Source of the DNA: Variovorax sp. YR216
GTDB taxonomy: Bacteria > Pseudomonadota > Gammaproteobacteria > Burkholderiales > Burkholderiaceae_C
Assembly (NCBI RefSeq): GCF_900107745.1
Contig: NZ_FNRO01000001.1
Coordinates: forward strand, 682,001 to 746,000
Direction of reading: 5' to 3'
Length of the DNA: 64,000 bases
In this document: positions 17,059-24,536 of the stretch, in pieces
Numbering within the stretch: position 1 is the stretch's first letter
Layout of the letters: each line of letters starts with the position of its first letter
Notes under the pieces: generated by a model
Database searches by the model: none
Seen by the model: the letters and a program-made list of their open reading frames with translations, nothing else
What the model was told of the DNA's origin: nothing
Translations under genes and position numbers: made by a program

Positions 17059-17095
17059 CTAATTTTCTTTCGAGGGGCTGGGGTTGGATACCGCG

Positions 17096-18067
17096 TCAGA
17101 TATCCAGGACGAGCGGGCCGCGCTTGCAGCCCGAAACACAAATCATGATGGTCTTGTTGGCCGCCTGTTCGGCCTTGGTCAGGATGCCGTCGCGGTGATC
17201 GATCTCGCCGGCCTCGATGACCTTCGTCTCGCACGCGCCGCAGACGCCTTCCTTGCAGCTGTGGTCGGGGTTCAGGCCCGCATCGATCAGGCTGTCGAGG
17301 ATCGACTTGCCCGGCGGCACCTCGACCGACTTGCCGCTCTTCGCGCATTCGACGATGTAGGTCGCCGTCGCTGCGGGCGCTTCGACGTGCACCGCCGCAA
17401 AGCGCTCGATGTGCGCATGCGGGAAGCCGAGCTGCTCGCAGGCCTTCTCGAAGCTGTCGAGCATCGGCGTCGGGCCGCAGCAGTAGTAGTGGCTGTCGGC
17501 GCCCTTGCCTGCCAGCAGTTCGGCGAGATTGGGCGGCACGCCCTTCTCGTCATCGAAGTGCCAGGTGAGCTGCACGCCCTTCTCGGCCGCGAGCGCCCCG
17601 ATCGCCTCGCAGAACGCCGCTTCCTTGCGGGTGCGCGCGCAGTAGAGGATCTCCACCGGCTTGCCGATCGCCACCAGGCGCTGCAGCATGCACCAGATCG
17701 GCGTCACGCCGATGCCGCCGGCCACCAGCACCGAGCGCTGCGCGCCCTCTTCGAGCTTGAAGTTGTTGCGCGGCGCCGAGATCGGCAGCGTCATGCCCAC
17801 GCGCAACTGCTGGTGCACGTAGCGCGAGCCGCCGCGGCTCTTGCGGTCGTTGAGCACGCCCACCACGTAGCGCTGGCGGTCGCTCGAAGGATTGCACAGC
17901 GAGTAGCTGCGGACCAGTCCGTTGGGCAGGTGCAGGTCGATGTGGGAGCCGGCCTCGAAGGCGGGGAAGTCCACGTCCGGCGAGGCCGGGCGGAATTCGA
18001 CGCTGACGATGCCGTCGGCTTCGTAGCGCATCGTGTGCACCAGGGCGTTCAGCGTGGGGGAAGACAT
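17096..18067 (-). CDS. PDR/VanB-type oxidoreductase (flavin reductase with [2Fe-2S] ferredoxin domain)
   Basis: A 323-residue electron-transfer partner for a Rieske oxygenase. Domains in order: flavin-binding barrel (1-100, RSYSLCNP at 53-60), NAD-binding domain (105-225, GGIGVTP at 117-123 and CCGPTPML at 196-203), and a C-terminal plant-type ferredoxin with C271, C276, C279 and C310. This FNR-then-ferredoxin order is the phthalate-dioxygenase-reductase/VanB arrangement. The oxygenase gene lies two genes upstream in the same operon, and this is evidently its reductase. Confidence 0.93.
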   Translation of the reverse strand: MSSPTLNALVHTMRYEADGIVSVEFRPASPDVDFPAFEAGSHIDLHLPNGLVRSYSLCNPSSDRQRYVVGVLNDRKSRGGSRYVHQQLRVGMTLPISAPRNNFKLEEGAQRSVLVAGGIGVTPIWCMLQRLVAIGKPVEILYCARTRKEAAFCEAIGALAAEKGVQLTWHFDDEKGVPPNLAELLAGKGADSHYYCCGPTPMLDSFEKACEQLGFPHAHIERFAAVHVEAPAATATYIVECAKSGKSVEVPPGKSILDSLIDAGLNPDHSCKEGVCGACETKVIEAGEIDHRDGILTKAEQAANKTIMICVSGCKRGPLVLDI

Positions 18068-18090
18068 GGCGGAAACCTCGAAGAAACGAT

Positions 18091-18540
18091 TCAGTTGACG
18101 GTGCGCAGGTCGACGTCGAGCCGCGCGAATGCGTCGATCTCGACGCGAAGTTCGGGAAACACCAGCGCGCTGACCGCAACCAGGGTGGAGGCCGGGTATG
18201 CCGATTCCGGCGCCTGCGCGAAGAAATCGCGCCGGGCGCGCCCGACCTCGTCCTTGTCCGCGATGTCGGTCACGTACACCACGAGCTTCACGATGTTGTG
18301 GATGCCGCCGCCCGCGGCTTCGAGCAGGGCCTGCACCTTGCGCAGCACCACGAGCGCCTGCTCGTAGGCGCCGAGCGGCTGGCCGGCCTGCGCGGCGTCG
18401 CGCGTCGCGGGATGCGCCGTCTGCCCCGAGAGCACCACCTCCTGGCCGACGACAAGCGCGTTGGACCAGGTGGTGTGCGGCAGATCGGGCATGGCTTCGC
18501 AGACGACACGGCGCACGGGCATGGCGGCTCCGGAGGTCAT
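18091..18540 (-). CDS. Rid-family (YjgF/RidA-like) protein lacking the active-site arginine
   Basis: A 149-residue trimeric-type Rid protein, with VVLSGQTAHPATRD and the C-terminal LRVEIDAFA matching the family. In RidA, the Arg of the PARS-C-V motif before this end binds the imine carboxylate. Here the segment reads YPASTLVAV, with Ser instead. Subgroups without this Arg are not expected to be general imine deaminases; 2-aminomuconate deaminase is an example of a pathway-specific Rid protein. It overlaps the Rieske oxygenase gene by four bases (ATGA), so it is translated with it. A pathway-specific role on a ring-cleavage product is plausible but unproven. Confidence 0.83.
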   Translation of the reverse strand: MTSGAAMPVRRVVCEAMPDLPHTTWSNALVVGQEVVLSGQTAHPATRDAAQAGQPLGAYEQALVVLRKVQALLEAAGGGIHNIVKLVVYVTDIADKDEVGRARRDFFAQAPESAYPASTLVAVSALVFPELRVEIDAFARLDVDLRTVN

Positions 18541-19571
18541 GCCGACTGGGTGGCAGCTTCGATTTGCTGCTGGGCCAGGTTGCGCATGTGGCGACGCAGG
18601 CGGACGATGCCCAGGTCGTGCTGGTAGAGCTGCTCGTGCTGGTTCGCGTCGGCCTCCATGTTCTCGATCAGCACGCGGTCCTGTTCGAGCACGTGCCAGT
18701 GGCGTGCCTCAAGGCGGTTCTTGTAGAGGAAGCGCCACGTATCGCGCTCCCAGCCCTTCGGCAGCTTGCGCACGCGCCAGTGGAAGGCGCACGACAGCGT
18801 CGGCGAGATCGGCGTGTAGCTGCCGACGATGATGAAGTTGCCGCCGGGGCCGCCGGTCTTCGGGTACGGGATCTCCAGGCGCATCCAGTGCACGCCGGTA
18901 TCGGCCCACTCGGTCCAGTCGAAGTTGACGTTGCGCTGGCCTTCCTTCTCGAACACGAACCCGGTGTCGGTCGCGCGGATGCCGAACTTGGCGGTCGAAT
19001 CGCCCTCGGCCATCGAGTGCGACTGCTTGTGCAGGAAGGTGCCGTGCATCGGGTCCATCACGTTGTCGAGCACGTAGCGGTAGTCGCCCTTCCACTCCGC
19101 GTAGCAGAGGAAGTGCGAATACTCGTCCTCGTTGGTGAGCTGCTCGGGCAGCACCAGCGGGGGCGGCGTCTCGACATCGTTCTTCGAGTTGTAGAGCCAC
19201 ACCGCGCCGGCCTTCTCTTCCACGTGGAAGAAGCGCGTCGCGTGCGAGCCTTCGAGCTTGCAACCCGGGCTGCCGGGTACCTTGGTGACCACGCCGTCGC
19301 AGCGCACTTCGACGCCGTGATAGGGGCACGACAGGCGATCACCCAGGATCACGCCCTGCGACAGCGGCGCGCCGCGATGCGGGCAGCGGTCTTCGAGTGC
19401 ATGCAGCTTGCCCGCGTGATCGCGCCAGAACGCGAGCTTGCGGCCAAGGCGGCGCAGCGAAACCGGCTTTTCCTTGATGAGATACGACGGGCAGATCGGA
19501 TACCAGAGATCCTTGAGGCCGACTTCGAGCAGCTGGTCAACGGGATCGACTTGGATGGGAATGGTCGTCAT
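18537..19571 (-). CDS. Rieske non-heme iron aromatic ring oxygenase, alpha subunit (VanA-like)
   Basis: A 344-residue oxygenase component that hydroxylates or O/N-demethylates an aromatic acid using electrons from the reductase gene two positions downstream. The Rieske ligands are C63, H65, C82 and H85 (CPHRGAP...CPYHG). The mononuclear iron site is in DNVMDPMHGTFLHK, with D173 as electron bridge and H176 and H181 as ligands. No beta subunit gene is present, which fits the three-fold VanA/phthalate dioxygenase type. The gene is in the long catabolic operon. The actual substrate is not readable from sequence. Confidence 0.93.
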   Translation of the reverse strand: MTTIPIQVDPVDQLLEVGLKDLWYPICPSYLIKEKPVSLRRLGRKLAFWRDHAGKLHALEDRCPHRGAPLSQGVILGDRLSCPYHGVEVRCDGVVTKVPGSPGCKLEGSHATRFFHVEEKAGAVWLYNSKNDVETPPPLVLPEQLTNEDEYSHFLCYAEWKGDYRYVLDNVMDPMHGTFLHKQSHSMAEGDSTAKFGIRATDTGFVFEKEGQRNVNFDWTEWADTGVHWMRLEIPYPKTGGPGGNFIIVGSYTPISPTLSCAFHWRVRKLPKGWERDTWRFLYKNRLEARHWHVLEQDRVLIENMEADANQHEQLYQHDLGIVRLRRHMRNLAQQQIEAATQSA

Positions 19572-19607
19572 GGTGGTTCCTCGGATGAAGAATGAATGTC
19601 GGACGGA

Positions 19608-19826
19608 TCAGTTGCCGAGCGCGGCGATCTCTTGGCGGTAGATGGCTTCGGTCCAGAGCTGGCCGCTCGGGCTGCTCAGGCCGCTGTTGTTGAGCGATTC
19701 CACCAGGCTCGCCAGATCATGGATGCCGGCTGCGTAGGCGCGCTCGATCGCGTCGCCGAGCAGGTCTTCGTAGGTGGTGGGAGTGCGCGTGCGCGCCTGG
19801 TGCGGGTCGAGGTAACGGTCGGTCAT
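19608..19826 (-). CDS. Small recombinase-like helix-turn-helix protein
   Basis: A 72-residue protein. Residues about 25-70 (IHDLASLVESLNNSGL, then SSPSGQLWTEAIYRQEI) match the accessory DNA-binding module that follows the catalytic domain in serine recombinases, where one expects A-x-x-LN-x-x-G-x-x-P-x-G-x-W. There is no recombinase catalytic domain anywhere near. I chose the ATG at 19826 because GGAG lies six bases upstream; in-frame ATGs at 19838 and 19856 are alternatives. It sits between the Rieske oxygenase gene and a small unknown gene in the operon, and what it does there is unknown. Confidence 0.72.
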   Translation of the reverse strand: MTDRYLDPHQARTRTPTTYEDLLGDAIERAYAAGIHDLASLVESLNNSGLSSPSGQLWTEAIYRQEIAALGN

Positions 19827-19871
19827 GGTTCGCTCCATCGGGGTTGATTGGGTCATTGTTCAGGTGCGGCC

Positions 19872-20204
19872 TCACTGGCCGCCGTTGCGTACGCGCTCGC
19901 GGATGCGTTCGCGCACCGGAACGAAGTCGTAGGTCGGATAGCACTCGGTGGTGAAGACGCCCCACGCACGACGTTCGAGTTCGAGGTTCACCAGCGGCAG
20001 CTTCTCGGGCGGCAGCTCCAGCGTGAGGATCTGTCCCAGCCCCATCGCCACCGTCCACGAGACGATGCGCGTGCCTTCCGGCGGAAAGGATTCCCACCAG
20101 TCGCTGGCCTTCATGCGCGATTGCACGTCGTCCAGCGTGAGGCCGGGGTGATGCTTCATCACGATCGTGAGAAGCATCGAGGACGAGGCTGCTGCGGTGC
20201 TCAT
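19872..20204 (-). CDS. Small conserved-looking protein of unknown function in the catabolic operon
   Basis: I do not recognise this 110-residue protein. It has a beta-alpha-beta-like pattern: hydrophobic strand MLLTIVMKHH, helix TLDDVQSRMKASDWWESF, then strands TRIVSWTVAMG and GQILTLELP and a helix LPLVNLELERRAW. That would suit a dimeric alpha/beta-barrel (muconolactone-isomerase-like) fold, but I cannot confirm it. There is no signal peptide. The in-frame GTG at 20225 abuts the Bug receptor stop, but I prefer the ATG at 20204. It lies between a receptor gene and the small HTH gene. Confidence 0.65.
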   Translation of the reverse strand: MSTAAASSSMLLTIVMKHHPGLTLDDVQSRMKASDWWESFPPEGTRIVSWTVAMGLGQILTLELPPEKLPLVNLELERRAWGVFTTECYPTYDFVPVRERIRERVRNGGQ

Positions 20205-20225
20205 GCTTCGTTCCGGTTCCTGCAC

Positions 20226-21236
20226 TTACTCGGCGACGATGTTGCGCGCCTTGATGATCTGGGCCCAGACCTTGGTCTCGTCACGCATCGCGGTGGCGAA
20301 CTCGGCCGGCTTCATGGTGGCGGCGGTCATGCCTTGTGCCTGAAGCTTCTCGCGCACATCGGGCCTGGCCAGCATTTCGGCCGCGTCCTTCGCGAGCTGC
20401 TCGACCACCGCCGGCGGCGTGCCGGCGGGCGCGAGCAGGCCATACCACGAGGTCACGTTCACGCCCTGGATACCCTGCTCCGCCAGCGTCGGAATCTCCG
20501 GCGCCACCGGCGTGCGCTTGGAATCGGTAATACCCAGTGCGACCAGCTTGCCGCTCTTGATGAACTGCAGCGTGCCCGGCAGGTTGCTGAACATCAGCGG
20601 CACCACGCCGCCCAGCACGTCGTTGAGCGCGGGCGCCGTGCCCTTGTACGGCACGTGCATCAGGTCGACGCCGGCCTGCTGCTTGAACAGTTCGCCCGCC
20701 AGATGCAGGCCGCTGCCCACGCCCGGGGACGCATACGACAGGGTGCCGGGCTTGGCCTTGGCCTGCGCGACCAGGTCCTTCGCAGTCTTGATGCCCGCGG
20801 TGGGCGCAGCCACCAGCACGTTGGGCGCCTTCGCCAGCATCGTGACCGGCACGAAGTCCTTCTCGATGTTGAACGGGAAGTTCGGCATCAAGGTCGGGTT
20901 GATCGTCAGGTTGCCGGCCGGCACGACCAGCAGCGTGTGGCCGTCGCCCTTGGCGCGCTTGACCCTGTCCATGCCGATGTTGCCCGCCGCACCCGCGGCG
21001 TTGTCGACCACGGCGACCTGCCCGTAGCGTTTGGCGAGGCCGTCGGACAGGATGCGCGCCAGCGTGTCGACAGGCCCGCCCGGCGGGAACGGCGAGACGA
21101 TCGTGAAACGTTCGCTGCCGAGCTGCTTCTGAGCTTCGGTCTGGGCATGCGCCGACGTCAGGGCCCCCAGGGCCAGCAACGTCGTGCCGAGCAGGCGAAG
21201 CATGGAAGTACGGCGATTCATGGTCATGACCTTCAT
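20226..21236 (-). CDS. Bug family periplasmic substrate-binding protein
   Basis: A 336-residue Bug receptor. The signal peptide core is MLRLLGTTLLALGALTSAHA. The mature part begins FTIVSPFPPGGPVDTLARIL, with the PPGG ligand loop. LSYASPGVGSGLHLAGELF and LMHVPYKGTAP are further landmarks. The start at 21236 forms an ATGA overlap with the VOC dioxygenase gene; ATGs at 21227 and 21221 are alternatives. It is one of two Bug receptors in this operon, and they differ enough to suggest different ligands or affinities. Confidence 0.9.
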   Translation of the reverse strand: MKVMTMNRRTSMLRLLGTTLLALGALTSAHAQTEAQKQLGSERFTIVSPFPPGGPVDTLARILSDGLAKRYGQVAVVDNAAGAAGNIGMDRVKRAKGDGHTLLVVPAGNLTINPTLMPNFPFNIEKDFVPVTMLAKAPNVLVAAPTAGIKTAKDLVAQAKAKPGTLSYASPGVGSGLHLAGELFKQQAGVDLMHVPYKGTAPALNDVLGGVVPLMFSNLPGTLQFIKSGKLVALGITDSKRTPVAPEIPTLAEQGIQGVNVTSWYGLLAPAGTPPAVVEQLAKDAAEMLARPDVREKLQAQGMTAATMKPAEFATAMRDETKVWAQIIKARNIVAE

Positions 21237-22204
21237 TTCTTTTCAGTGAGGAATTTGCCCTGCGGGCCTTCGACATTCTTCTGGCGACGGGTGTTGCCAT
21301 CGAGACCGCCGTCGATCGCCCATTCGGCGAACACCGTCGGGCCGGGTTCGAACTCCCGGGGTTGCCATTCGGCGGTGAGCTGATCCTCGTCCGCGTAGTA
21401 CTCGATCAAGCCGCCGGCCGGGTTCTTGAAGTACCAGAAGTACGCCGACGACACCGGGTGACGGCCCGGGCCGAGCTGCGTGTCCCAACCCTTGCGCGAG
21501 AAATGCAGGCCGCCGCCGAACACTTCGTGGATGTCGCGCACGGTGAACGCGACGTGGTTCAGGCCGCGCTTGCCGGAGGGAAGCTGCAGCAGGAACAGGT
21601 CGTGGTGGCCGCCGTCCGGCGCACAGCGCATGAAGGCGCCGCGGTTCGGGTAGCTGTCGGAGCCGACGAAACCGAAGCGGTCTGCATAGAAAGCGCTGGT
21701 GCCCTTCACGTCGCTCACGAAGAAGACCACATGGCCGACTTCGATCGGGGTCGCGCGTTCGTAGATCGGCGCGGGCTGGTTGATGCGCTGCTTCGCGTTC
21801 CAGGTATTCATGGCGCCGCAGTCGACTTCGACCGCACGCTTGCGCGAGACCTGCAGGCGCACCGAGAGCCCGTTCGGATCGATGCAGCCGATACGGCGCG
21901 CGCCTTCGACCTTGCCGTCGGTGAAGCCCGGATCCTTCGCGATCGCGGCGGCATAGCGGTCGAGGTCGCCGTCGTTCTGCACGCCCCACACCACCTCGAG
22001 CAGCGTCGGGCCTTCTTCCATTGCGACCGGCAGCCCGGGCTTGCCGAGCGCAGCGACCACTACGCGGCAACCGTTCAGGCACTCGAAGACGAGCTCGTCG
22101 GCGGCTTCGGACTTCAGGGTCAGGCCCCAGTCCTGGAAGAAGGTGCGGCAGGTGGCGAGGTCGTCCGCGCCGTAGGTGATCTGGTCAATGCCCAATACGC
22201 TCAT
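21233..22204 (-). CDS. VOC family extradiol-type ring-cleavage dioxygenase
   Basis: A 323-residue two-domain vicinal-oxygen-chelate protein of extradiol dioxygenase length. The C-terminal domain carries the 2-His-1-Glu iron site as H158 (EVGHVVFFV), H217 (GLNHVAFTV) and E268 (GLIEYYADE), with spacings like those of catechol 2,3-dioxygenase-type enzymes. It most likely opens a catechol or aminophenol ring made by the Rieske oxygenase. It is coupled to the Bug gene by ATGA and lies 13 bases from the aldehyde dehydrogenase gene, whose product could oxidise the resulting semialdehyde. Confidence 0.88.
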   Translation of the reverse strand: MSVLGIDQITYGADDLATCRTFFQDWGLTLKSEAADELVFECLNGCRVVVAALGKPGLPVAMEEGPTLLEVVWGVQNDGDLDRYAAAIAKDPGFTDGKVEGARRIGCIDPNGLSVRLQVSRKRAVEVDCGAMNTWNAKQRINQPAPIYERATPIEVGHVVFFVSDVKGTSAFYADRFGFVGSDSYPNRGAFMRCAPDGGHHDLFLLQLPSGKRGLNHVAFTVRDIHEVFGGGLHFSRKGWDTQLGPGRHPVSSAYFWYFKNPAGGLIEYYADEDQLTAEWQPREFEPGPTVFAEWAIDGGLDGNTRRQKNVEGPQGKFLTEKK

Positions 22205-22217
22205 TTGGTTCTTCCTG

Positions 22218-23693
22218 TCAGTTGGCCCACGGCAGGGGCTGCTCGTTGGTGCCCCAGTACATGCTCTTCTGCTCCATGTACTGGAAGATGCCTTCGCGGC
22301 CCTTCTCGCGGCCCAGGCCGCTGTCGCGCCAGCCGCCGAACGGCGTGGAGACCGAGAACTGCTTGTAGGTGTTGACCCAGACGGTGCCGGCCTGAACCGC
22401 GCGGCCGAGCTTCCAGGCGCGCTTGAAGTCGCGGCTCCACACGCCGGCTGCCAGCGCGTAGACGCTGTCGTTGGCTTGCGCGATCAGCTCTTCCTCGTTG
22501 TCGAAGGGCATCGCAACCAGCACCGGGCCGAAGATTTCCTCCTGGCTGATCCGGGCGTTGTTGGTGAGGCCTTCGAGGATGGTCGGCGTGTAGAAGTAGC
22601 CCTTGTCCATGCCGTTGCCGTGCGGGCGCACCCCACCGGTGCGGATGTGCCCGCCCTCGGAGACGCCGAGTTCCACATAGCGCTCGATGCTCTCGCGGTG
22701 GCGCGAGGTGATCAGTGGCCCCATCTGCGTGCGCTCGGAAGCCGGGTCGCCCACGCGCAGCGCGTTGGCCCCTTCGACCAGCCGCGTGAGGAATTCGTCG
22801 TAGATGTTGCTCGCCACGAAGAGGCGCGAGCCCGCGATGCACGATTCGCCCGAGCTGCTGAAGATGCCGTAGAGCACGCCGTTGACCGCGTGGTCAAGGT
22901 CGGCGTCTTCGAGCACCATCGTCGGCGACTTGCCGCCGAGCTCCAGCGACACCGGCATCATCTTGTCGGCCGCGATGTGCGCGATGTGCTTGCCGGTGGT
23001 AGTGCCGCCGGTGAAGGACACGCGCTTGACCAGCGGATGCTTGGTGATGGCGTCGCCGATCACCGAGCCCTTGCCCGGCAGCACGCTGACGATGCCCTTC
23101 GGCACGCCGGCTTCTTCGCAGATGCGGGCCAGTTCGAGCGCCATGACGGGCGTGACTTCGGCGGGCTTGACGACCACCGCATTGCCGGCGGCGAGTGCCG
23201 GCGCCAGCTTCTGCGCTTCGCTCGCGATCGGCGAATTCCACGGCGTGATCGCTGCGACCACGCCCATCGGCTCGTGCACGCTCATGGTGACGAACGGTCC
23301 GCGCGACGGCGTGATGGTCTCCTCGAGGGTTTCGAGTGCGGCAGCGAAGAACTGGAAGGTGCCGGCGGCGCTGGCCACCAGTGCGCGGGTTTCGTTGATC
23401 GGCTTGCCGTTGTCCAGGCGCTGCTTCTGCGCGAGGGTTTCGGCCTGCTCGCGGATCAGGTGGGCCACACGGTGCAGCACGGCAGCGCGCTCGTGCGGCA
23501 GTTTCTGTGCCCAGCCGCTGGTGCGGAAGGCGTGGTCGGCGCGCTGGATCGCTTCTTCGACATCGGCCAGGCTCGCGGCCTTCAGGCGCGCGATCGGCTC
23601 GCCGGTGGCGGGATAGAGGCTCTCGTAGACATCGGCGCCGCCGAGGCGCCATTCGCCGCCGACGTTGATGGGGAGCAGTTCGGTGGAAATCAT
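22218..23693 (-). CDS. NAD(P)-dependent aldehyde dehydrogenase
   Basis: A 491-residue ALDH-superfamily enzyme with all catalytic residues: N153 (PWNSP), K176 (VVKPAE), E251 (VSLELGGKSP) and C285 (SSGESCIAGSR). Next to the VOC extradiol gene, it is a good candidate for oxidising the muconic-semialdehyde-type cleavage product, as 2-hydroxymuconic and 2-aminomuconic semialdehyde dehydrogenases do. General betaine-aldehyde-like or indole-3-acetaldehyde activity cannot be excluded from sequence. Confidence 0.92.
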   Translation of the reverse strand: MISTELLPINVGGEWRLGGADVYESLYPATGEPIARLKAASLADVEEAIQRADHAFRTSGWAQKLPHERAAVLHRVAHLIREQAETLAQKQRLDNGKPINETRALVASAAGTFQFFAAALETLEETITPSRGPFVTMSVHEPMGVVAAITPWNSPIASEAQKLAPALAAGNAVVVKPAEVTPVMALELARICEEAGVPKGIVSVLPGKGSVIGDAITKHPLVKRVSFTGGTTTGKHIAHIAADKMMPVSLELGGKSPTMVLEDADLDHAVNGVLYGIFSSSGESCIAGSRLFVASNIYDEFLTRLVEGANALRVGDPASERTQMGPLITSRHRESIERYVELGVSEGGHIRTGGVRPHGNGMDKGYFYTPTILEGLTNNARISQEEIFGPVLVAMPFDNEEELIAQANDSVYALAAGVWSRDFKRAWKLGRAVQAGTVWVNTYKQFSVSTPFGGWRDSGLGREKGREGIFQYMEQKSMYWGTNEQPLPWAN

Positions 23694-23718
23694 GGGGTGA
23701 CTCGCTTCAGGGGGAGCT

Positions 23719-24522
23719 TCAGATCGTGAGGGCCGCTACGCGGTTGCGCAGCGCGCGCACGGCGCTGTACACGGTCAGCGCGGAAGTCTTGGGATTGGCC
23801 GCCAGCGGCTTGTTGCGCATGGTCAGCTCGAAGTTGCCGAAGGCACCTTCGGCTTCGACGGTGTGGACGTTCTCGGTGACCGACGGATCGGCAATCAGGC
23901 GCACGCTGGTGCGGTCCAGGCCCAGGCCGGCGAGCGACACGGTGGCCGCGACGTTGGCGTTCTTCGGGTAGAGCGTCGCGGCCTCGCGCGCACTGCCTTC
24001 GAAGATCACGGTCGCGGCGGTCAGCGCGCCGAGATCGCGGCCCTGCTCGGCCGGCGTGCCCTTCCAGGCGTGCGGCGGCTTGCGGCCGGTGTAGCGCACG
24101 GTATCGAGGCCGCCGATGCGCGCCGCGGCCAGTGCATCGATGGCGCCGATCGCACCGGCGATCAGCTGCACCTGGGTCTTGCCGGCGACCGCCGCAGCTT
24201 CGAGCTTCTCGGCGAAGCCTTGCGCCGACAGCGCACCGACGGATGCCACGACGCAGGGCGTGCCACGCTGCAACGCGGGCAGCACATGTGCCTCGATGGC
24301 GGCGTGCCCCGCGGCTTCGACCACGAGATCGATGCCTTCGGCCGGCACGGCCGACACCACCTGGGCGCCGGGGGCGAGACGCGCGGCGACATCCTTCGTT
24401 GCCGCGAAGGCATCGGCGGGCACCACGATGGCTGCAACCGACAGCCCCGCGTCTTCGCGCAGCAGTTCGAGCGCAGCGGTGCCGATGGCGCCGCAGCCGA
24501 TCAGGGCGATACGAACGGTCAT
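23719..24522 (-). CDS. Aspartate-dehydrogenase-like NAD(P)-dependent enzyme
   Basis: A 267-residue protein with the L-aspartate dehydrogenase layout: Rossmann motif GCGAIG at 9-14, a central domain with GAIGAIDAL, then the C-terminal segment TVSLAGLGLDRTSVRLIADP. The usual reaction is aspartate + NAD(P) to iminoaspartate, or the reverse amination of oxaloacetate. In this operon it may act on an amino-acid-like pathway intermediate. I chose the ATG at 24522 because the family starts directly with the Rossmann strand. A GTG at 24540 that makes a GTGA overlap with the ThDP enzyme gene is the alternative. Confidence 0.85.
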   Translation of the reverse strand: MTVRIALIGCGAIGTAALELLREDAGLSVAAIVVPADAFAATKDVAARLAPGAQVVSAVPAEGIDLVVEAAGHAAIEAHVLPALQRGTPCVVASVGALSAQGFAEKLEAAAVAGKTQVQLIAGAIGAIDALAAARIGGLDTVRYTGRKPPHAWKGTPAEQGRDLGALTAATVIFEGSAREAATLYPKNANVAATVSLAGLGLDRTSVRLIADPSVTENVHTVEAEGAFGNFELTMRNKPLAANPKTSALTVYSAVRALRNRVAALTI

Positions 24523-24536
24523 TGCTGGTGCCCCGC

